A DNA stretch of 64,000 nt from Paulownia fortunei (lineage: Eukaryota; Streptophyta; Magnoliopsida; Lamiales; Paulowniaceae). A program made the translations under genes and the position numbers. Positions 58,943 through 64,000 of the stretch are shown piece after piece. Every line of letters begins with the position of its first letter. Position 1 is the stretch's first letter. Below the pieces are notes generated by a model, which did not search any database, was not told the DNA's origin, and saw only the letters and a list, made by a program, of their open reading frames with translations. The stretch spans positions 14,563,278 through 14,627,277 of the forward strand of contig CM033110.1 of the NCBI GenBank assembly GCA_019321725.1, read 5' to 3'.

Positions 58943-61040
58943 TAGTAAATTATATTATATAATTATTATATTATTTTAGGGTTATTATTTAAGTATAATA
59001 GTAAATATTTCATAAATATAATATATAGTTATTGTTAACATATAATGCTTTCAACCTTAGTAAAGTGTTAACTTTGAATATATAAGTAATGTTATTATTA
59101 AATTTATAAATATGAAATTAATAGTTAATTAATTATTATTATCATGATTATATATATTAATTTCTTAGACATAATATATATTTATTTATTTATTTAAATT
59201 CATATATTGGTACATAAATCTACAATATACAAAAAGAATTAGTAATATTATAAACTACATAAATGAATTTGTTAACTAGTTACAGATAATTAATTATTTA
59301 TTAAGATTATTATATAATTGATCATTATTATAAAATTGAATATTAAATAATTAATATCAATTAATCATTATTATATAATTATATTTAATTATTATATATT
59401 AAAATATTATATTGTAATAATTATTATTGTTGACATATAATGCTTTCAACATTAGTAAAGTGTTAACATGAATATATATAAGTAATGTTATTAGTAAAAT
59501 TATAATACAAAATTAATAGCTAATTAATTATTATTATCATCATTATATATATTAATTTCTTAGACATAATATTTATTTATTTATTTATTTAAAATATTAT
59601 ATTGGTACATAAATCTACAATATATAAAAAAAATTGTAATATTACAAACTACATAAATGAATTTGTTAACTAGTTAGAGATAATTAATTATTTATAAGTA
59701 TTATTATATAGTTATGTATAATCATTACATCTTAAAGTATTATACGAATAATAATTATTGATATTATAAATATAAATTTATCAATTAATTTATTATTATT
59801 AATATTTTAATTTTATATATTAATTTCATAGACATAATATACAATTATTTATTTAAGTAGTTTTTGTTCATATATATTTTTTATTATATAATAAAAAATA
59901 ATAATATTATAAACCACATAAATATAGTAAAATTTAAATTATGAATAACCCAACTCTTCTTCGTTGCAGGAAACCATATTCTAGTAAAAAGGTTAGGGTA
60001 ATCATGGAAAAGATTGTCTAAATACTTTTACGATTTTGATAAGTTGTGATATTTGCTTAAAAATCTGTATACTTTAACATCTAAATGAAAGTATTGATGG
60101 ATGTGACTAGAGTATAGATAGATATTCAAATCAATTAATATATGATACTAAGTTAAAATTTTCAAGTCAAATGACAAAAATAAAATATATAAAAAAAAAA
60201 CATGCACACAAAGGTTATTTTCTCCACATATATAATATGTTCTTAAATATGAAATTTCACTTGCCATTAAGAAATATAAATTTAACAATACATAATAATT
60301 TATTTTTTCGATATAAGAATATATCTAGTCATAATTATTACAATAAAATATATATTATAAATAAAATATTTATGGTACCTGTGAGTTAGCATCGTATTCA
60401 AAACATCGTAGTTTAATCCTTAGCACAAATAATATTTATCTGAACAAAAATACAAAAATATGAATTATTCTATTTATCTTTATAAAAATAAAAATAAAAA
60501 AAAAATATGAATTTAGAGAATACAAATAATACGGACGGGTCGTGATAAATAATTTCAAAAGAAGAAGAATGTAGATAAAGAAGATAAACAAATGAAAGTG
60601 GATTAAAGAAGATGAACAAAATGAAAATGGGTTAAACAAGAAGAACGTCAAGCAATTTTAAGAGGGAGAATGCTGGAAGAAGAAGGCCTGAGGAATTTTC
60701 GGCAGGAAGAGAGGGAAGTGGAAAAAAGGGGAAGTGGGAGAATGGGAAGAGTCTGCCTTTTTTTTTTAAAAAGAGACAAACTCGACCGTTGGTCATTTTG
60801 ACTGTTCGGATCAATTTTTATTTAAAAAATAAAAAATAAAAATAAAAACACAATCTAAGGTAGACGGTACTTCATATAAAAAGCCCAACCCTATGTTGTG
60901 TTTTTTGTGTTTGTGTTAGGAAATAAATTAATTCCTTGATAAAGAAACATATGCAAAATACATTTTTTATATTTATATCAGTGAATGAATCAATTTTTTA
61001 ACTAATAAAAAAATAGAAACAAGGTTGCGCTTTTTATGCC
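58943..61040. repeat. AT-rich region with ~395-bp tandem repeat
   Basis: Starting near 59033 and again near 59428, a long unit repeats head to tail: 'acatataatgctttcaac.ttagtaaagtgttaac', 'tagctaattaattattattatcat', 'ttggtacataaatctacaatat', 'ctacataaatgaatttgttaactagtta'. A third, more diverged piece continues to ~59930. Beyond 59940 the DNA is AT-rich without any gene that I can support. 60580-60760 is purine-rich (GAAGAAGA type). Confidence 0.75.
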
Positions 61041-61776
61041 CAATCAGTGAAGGATTTAACCATCGCTGGCAAAGAGGCGTGCTGAATTCAATTTGAATTC
61101 AAATGGCAGGTGTTATTTAAGATTTCGATAACTTCAAAAAATAAATAGAACTCAGTAAACGCAAGCTTTATTTGCAGTTTGTGCCTAAAATATTAGGCTT
61201 CCTTCAATCAACGTCAGTTAATTGTGAATTAAAATAACAATATTCTGTTAAATTAGGTTGTCTCCTGAAAAAATCCTTTCTCTCAACAGTCAAACCCAGT
61301 TGTACTGTAATGACAAAAACTTTCCTGAGATTTTCTATTGAAAACAGCCAAACAAACGTTTCTTTAAAAAATTCTCCAAAAACGCGATTTTTTGGAAATA
61401 CACCTTTAGCTCTAGATCCATGCTTTGATTTTTCTGGACAATAGAATGCAAGATTTTTCCTGCAATCAGCAAACAATCACATAAGCAGGATATTTCTTTC
61501 TTATCATGAAACAGAAAACAAATTATGAATTAGACATACTGGAAGTGTTTCCACTCGATCCGATTTTTAACCATTTCCTTGAACACAGTGTATACACTCC
61601 AAACAAGAATCCAATCAGGGCAATTACATTAGATGTAGCAATTATAAAGAAAAATTAAAAGCCTAAGGGTGGAGTAAAATAGAGCATCATCTGACTCCAT
61701 TATCTATGCAAATAAGCATTATATTTCCTCTAAAACCCACAGCTTAACTTTACCCGCCATGTCTCAGGTATACAAA
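61041..61776 (-). other. Probable 3' flank / 3' UTR of the BPC gene
   Basis: Lies downstream of the BPC stop on its strand. A 90-residue open frame (61204-61476, -) has no recognisable domain and probably reflects UTR sequence. I see no other feature. Confidence 0.4.
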
Positions 61777-62667
61777 CTATTTAAGAGTGCTGTAACGATT
61801 TGTGCCATGCTTAGCCCAGTGGTCCTTAAGATCAAGTGGAGCGGAAAAATCATATCCCTCTGCAGCAAGTCGATTAAGCAACTTGCTAAAAGCACTTCCG
61901 CTCATCTTTCTGCCACCAACTCTTGAGTAGCGTTTATTTGCCACCTGAGGCAACGGATACATTGAAATTGTGGTTGTACAGCAGGCAGACTGCCACCCAC
62001 CATTTCCCCATCTATAGCATGGCTGTGGTGAACCTGTGCAAGTGCAGACCGGCACTGGCATGGCAGACTCATCAAAATTAATTTGGTTCAAACCCAAATT
62101 GTCCTTCCATGAGACCTGCTTATCTGGGTCGTCCTCATCACTTTCCAAATCCTGCTCATTATTCCAACCATTAGATGCAGCAGAATTCACATGCTTACTC
62201 AGTCCTTCAGCCATTCTTTTGCCCACCCTTGGAGACTTTGCTGACTTCATTCCTTTTCCATCTTTCGTCTGCTTCCCTCTCCTAGGCTTGGCAGTCTCAG
62301 AAGCCTCTGTAATACTGATATCACCTCTCAAACTTCCTCTTGGACTATATGCAGCTTCAGACGCACGCATTTGCTGCTGGTACTGGATGCGTTTAGCTCC
62401 ACTTGCTAGTTCATTTCCTAGTGAATCAGGGATAGTGCTATTGTCGTTCATTGAGCTCTCTCGAAACCGTAGAGAAGTAATTGCTTCATCTCGCTCTTGT
62501 ATGGCAGCATTACGCTCAGCAATTGCAGCATCTCTTTGCAACATAGCCATATCTCGCTCTGCAAAAGCCCTCTTTCTCTCATCCAGTGCCATGTTCCTTT
62601 CTCGGATGGCAGCATCTCTCTCAGCCGTGATGGCCATAAAGGTCTTTATTGTCAAGTGATTGTGGTC
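61777..62667 (-). CDS. BPC: BBR/BPC (BASIC PENTACYSTEINE) GAGA-binding transcription factor, class II, main exon
   Basis: A nuclear factor that binds GA/CT-repeat DNA and regulates developmental genes. The exon carries 297 residues of one frame. The N-terminal part is an Ala/Arg/Glu coiled coil ('[20 protein letters not shown]', '[20 protein letters not shown]'), typical of class II BPCs (BPC4-6). A basic nuclear-localisation region follows ('[20 protein letters not shown]'). The C-terminal ~94 residues are the conserved domain: '[20 protein letters not shown]', '[19 protein letters not shown]', '[20 protein letters not shown]', '[14 protein letters not shown]', with the five hallmark cysteines. 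No ATG opens the frame. 'GDHNHL'-like codons just after a 'tggaag' acceptor (62668) suggest that this is exon 2 and the first ~40 residues lie upstream, not located here. No disabling changes in this exon. Confidence 0.9.
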   Translation of the reverse strand, partial: DHNHLTIKTFMAITAERDAAIRERNMALDERKRAFAERDMAMLQRDAAIAERNAAIQERDEAITSLRFRESSMNDNSTIPDSLGNELASGAKRIQYQQQMRASEAAYSPRGSLRGDISITEASETAKPRRGKQTKDGKGMKSAKSPRVGKRMAEGLSKHVNSAASNGWNNEQDLESDEDDPDKQVSWKDNLGLNQINFDESAMPVPVCTCTGSPQPCYRWGNGGWQSACCTTTISMYPLPQVANKRYSRVGGRKMSGSAFSKLLNRLAAEGYDFSAPLDLKDHWAKHGTNRYSTLK

Positions 62668-62705
62668 CTTCCATTAAAGCACAAAGTCAGTAAATACAGT
62701 TATTT

Positions 62706-63130
62706 CTCATCTAAATAGAATGAGAGCGTGAATCAACATAGGGGTTAAAAAAGTTATTCAGATATAGCCAGTCACCATCCATCTATCTCTGTTCTCTCAG
62801 TTTTTAAGTTCTTCAACAAGTTGAACTGATGTCAATTCTTACTATTGGTCATCTAAATAGAATACGAGGGTAAATAAACATGGAGGTTAAACATATGATT
62901 GACAATATAGCTAGTTATTGTCAATGTTTTCCTTCTGTTCTTTCAATTTAAAGTAATTTGACAGGTTCAAATGCCTCCAATTTTACTATTTCTCATCTAA
63001 ATGAAATGAGAGGTGAACAAGCACAGATGTTAAACATACTATTAACGACATTGCCTGTCACTATCAATCTCTTCCTCTGTTCTTTCAATATTTAAATTGT
63101 TTCACAAGTCCGAAAGCAGTCAAGTCTTAC
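62706..63130. repeat. ~143-bp tandem repeat, three copies
   Basis: Units begin at 62706, 62848 and 62992 with 'tcatctaaatagaatgagag...gggttaaa' and continue through '...agccagtcac.atcaatctcttcctctgttctttcaat.ttaa'. The spacing is 142 and 144 bases and divergence is moderate. Position: probable first intron of the BPC gene. A worn fourth unit may follow to ~63240. Confidence 0.85.
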
Positions 63131-63303
63131 TAATATTAGTTTAATCTATTGTTGCCACATAATTTCTAATGTCTAAGAATTGATGCCATGACCGTTCATA
63201 TCAATTTTTCTCCTGTTCTTTTACCATTTTAATTTTCTGATGAGTATGAATATAAAAAGCGCATAGTTGACAATAAGTAAAAATAAAACTAAAAACAGAC
63301 ATG

Positions 63304-63530
63304 CACGAGACGTAGTAAAGTGCAATATCTTTACCATCAATAAGAATAATATTTAACCTAGAAATCCATCCTCTAAGTGGTCTTTCCTGCAGAAGTGAAA
63401 CCAAATATATCAGGTACAAGAGATCGTAGTAAGTGCAATAATTTTACCATCAATAAAAATAATATTTAACCTAGAAATCCATCCCCTAAGTGGCCTTTCC
63501 TGCACAAGTGAAACCAAATATATCAGATAC
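63304..63530. repeat. 113-bp tandem duplication
   Basis: 63304-63416 and 63417-63530 are near-identical: 'taccatcaataaraataatatttaacctagaaatccatcc', 'taagtgg.ctttcctgca.aagtgaaaccaaatatatcag'. They differ at only a handful of positions, so this is a recent duplication compared with the neighbouring 143-bp array. Confidence 0.9.
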
Positions 63531-64000
63531 CAAATCAAAGCTAAGACAAGCAACAACTCCCCAATCACCCCAAGTGATTTATGTTGTGATTGGATCTGGG
63601 ATTTTAGTGACGAAATGACTTGAGTAAAACGTTTTCCTCACTCCAAATGATACAATTCCATGCCTTACTTTTCAATATTTTTCCTTTTACTTTACCTCAA
63701 CAAATCCTGAGTTCAAACATAGTATTACTGAAAATAAGTTTCAGAAAGACAGCAGGATGTGTTATCGCGCTACATTCCAACATATATCTGTATTTCCTTC
63801 GTGCCTGATCTCCTGAAAAAATTGTTTAATTATACTAGTCCAATCAATATCCTACCAGCCGTTATTGAGGCGTCCAACTATTAAGCAGATCAAATTAATT
63901 CCCAATCAAGCACTTCAGAGAGAGGAGGATTTTGTTTATATCAATTATCAAATGACTCGGGAAAATTCATAAAAAAAAAGCGGAGAAAGTTGCTTTATAT

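Larger units (their letters stand above)
62668..64000 (-). other. Upstream intron/5' region of the BPC gene
   Basis: No coding exon that I can prove; the N-terminal coding exon of a class II BPC should lie here or beyond the window. It holds two tandem arrays (62706-63130 and 63304-63530). Possible small exons are the 'tgcag|gaaagaccacttagagg...' pieces around 63363-63392, duplicated at 63476-63505, but these contain stops. Confidence 0.45.

Noticed and set aside
62036..62659. 207-residue ORF on the + strand opposite the BPC exon
   Set aside because: It is long because the BPC coding sequence has a biased codon pattern; the - strand frame carries the pentacysteine domain, this one nothing.
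1..64000. tRNA, rRNA or organellar insertions
   Set aside because: I read for tRNA-like cloverleaf ends, rRNA words and plastid/mitochondrial genes and saw none that I could support; a tRNAscan or BLASTN search would be decisive.

Overview
This window is AT-rich nuclear DNA of a flowering plant, most likely a eudicot. The evidence is two recognisable intron-containing plant genes, an RRM protein of the hnRNP Q/R-like type and a BBR/BPC (BASIC PENTACYSTEINE) transcription factor, embedded in typical plant transposable elements: Tat-lineage Ty3/gypsy, Ty1/copia, hAT, PIF/Harbinger, MULE and a plant mobile domain (PMD) gene. I see no bacterial, organellar, CRISPR, rRNA or tRNA features. I cannot name the species.

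Layout. 0-22 kb is a nest of retrotransposons. The oldest recognisable host is a decayed Tat-lineage gypsy element on the + strand: LTR end and primer-binding site near 2242, gag 2281-3407, zinc knuckle/protease 5247-6081, RT 13096-14060, RNase H 14780-15130, integrase to 16790, and 3' UTR tandem repeats 16890-18096. It is interrupted by two copies of a non-coding TG...CA repeat, called R1 here, at 3408-5246 and 6082-13095. The second R1 copy is itself split by a rearranged copia element (6673-12325). A hAT-type miniature element (17126-17954), a third R1 copy (18097-19755) and a solo copia LTR (19784-21599) sit in or near the 3' UTR. An antisense ORF fragment follows (21829-22620).

22.8-33.6 kb is a PIF/Harbinger-rich stretch: a transposase with visible D, D and E motifs (27923-29343, -), an upstream Myb/SANT ORF (29675-30681, -), a GRF zinc-finger ORF (27183-27566, -) and two further Myb/SANT fragments. 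At 33679-34309 lies an LTR of the same family as the gypsy LTR near 1661-2242.

34.8-39.0 kb holds the best gene in the window, a ten-coding-exon RRM protein of 821 residues whose exons join in phase. Its downstream flank carries a 44-bp x 4 minisatellite. 39.6-47.7 kb has no recognisable gene, only AT-rich DNA, degenerate repeats and microsatellites.

47.7-54.6 kb carries a decayed PMD gene (split by the fourth R1 copy) immediately downstream of, and on the same strand as, a decayed MULE transposase. 54.7-58.9 kb is a complete but inactivated hAT element with terminal inverted repeats and target duplication; it is the apparent parent family of the small element at 304-788. 59-60 kb holds a ~395-bp tandem repeat. 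61.8-62.7 kb is the main exon of the BPC gene (- strand); its upstream flank carries two more tandem arrays.

Only the RRM and BPC genes look functional. Everything else is transposon-derived and mostly broken. I did not find evidence for a new biological system. The most unusual observations are the internally flipped GC-rich block between inverted copia leaders, the copy-specific GC-rich core of the R1 repeats, and the MULE-PMD neighbourhood.
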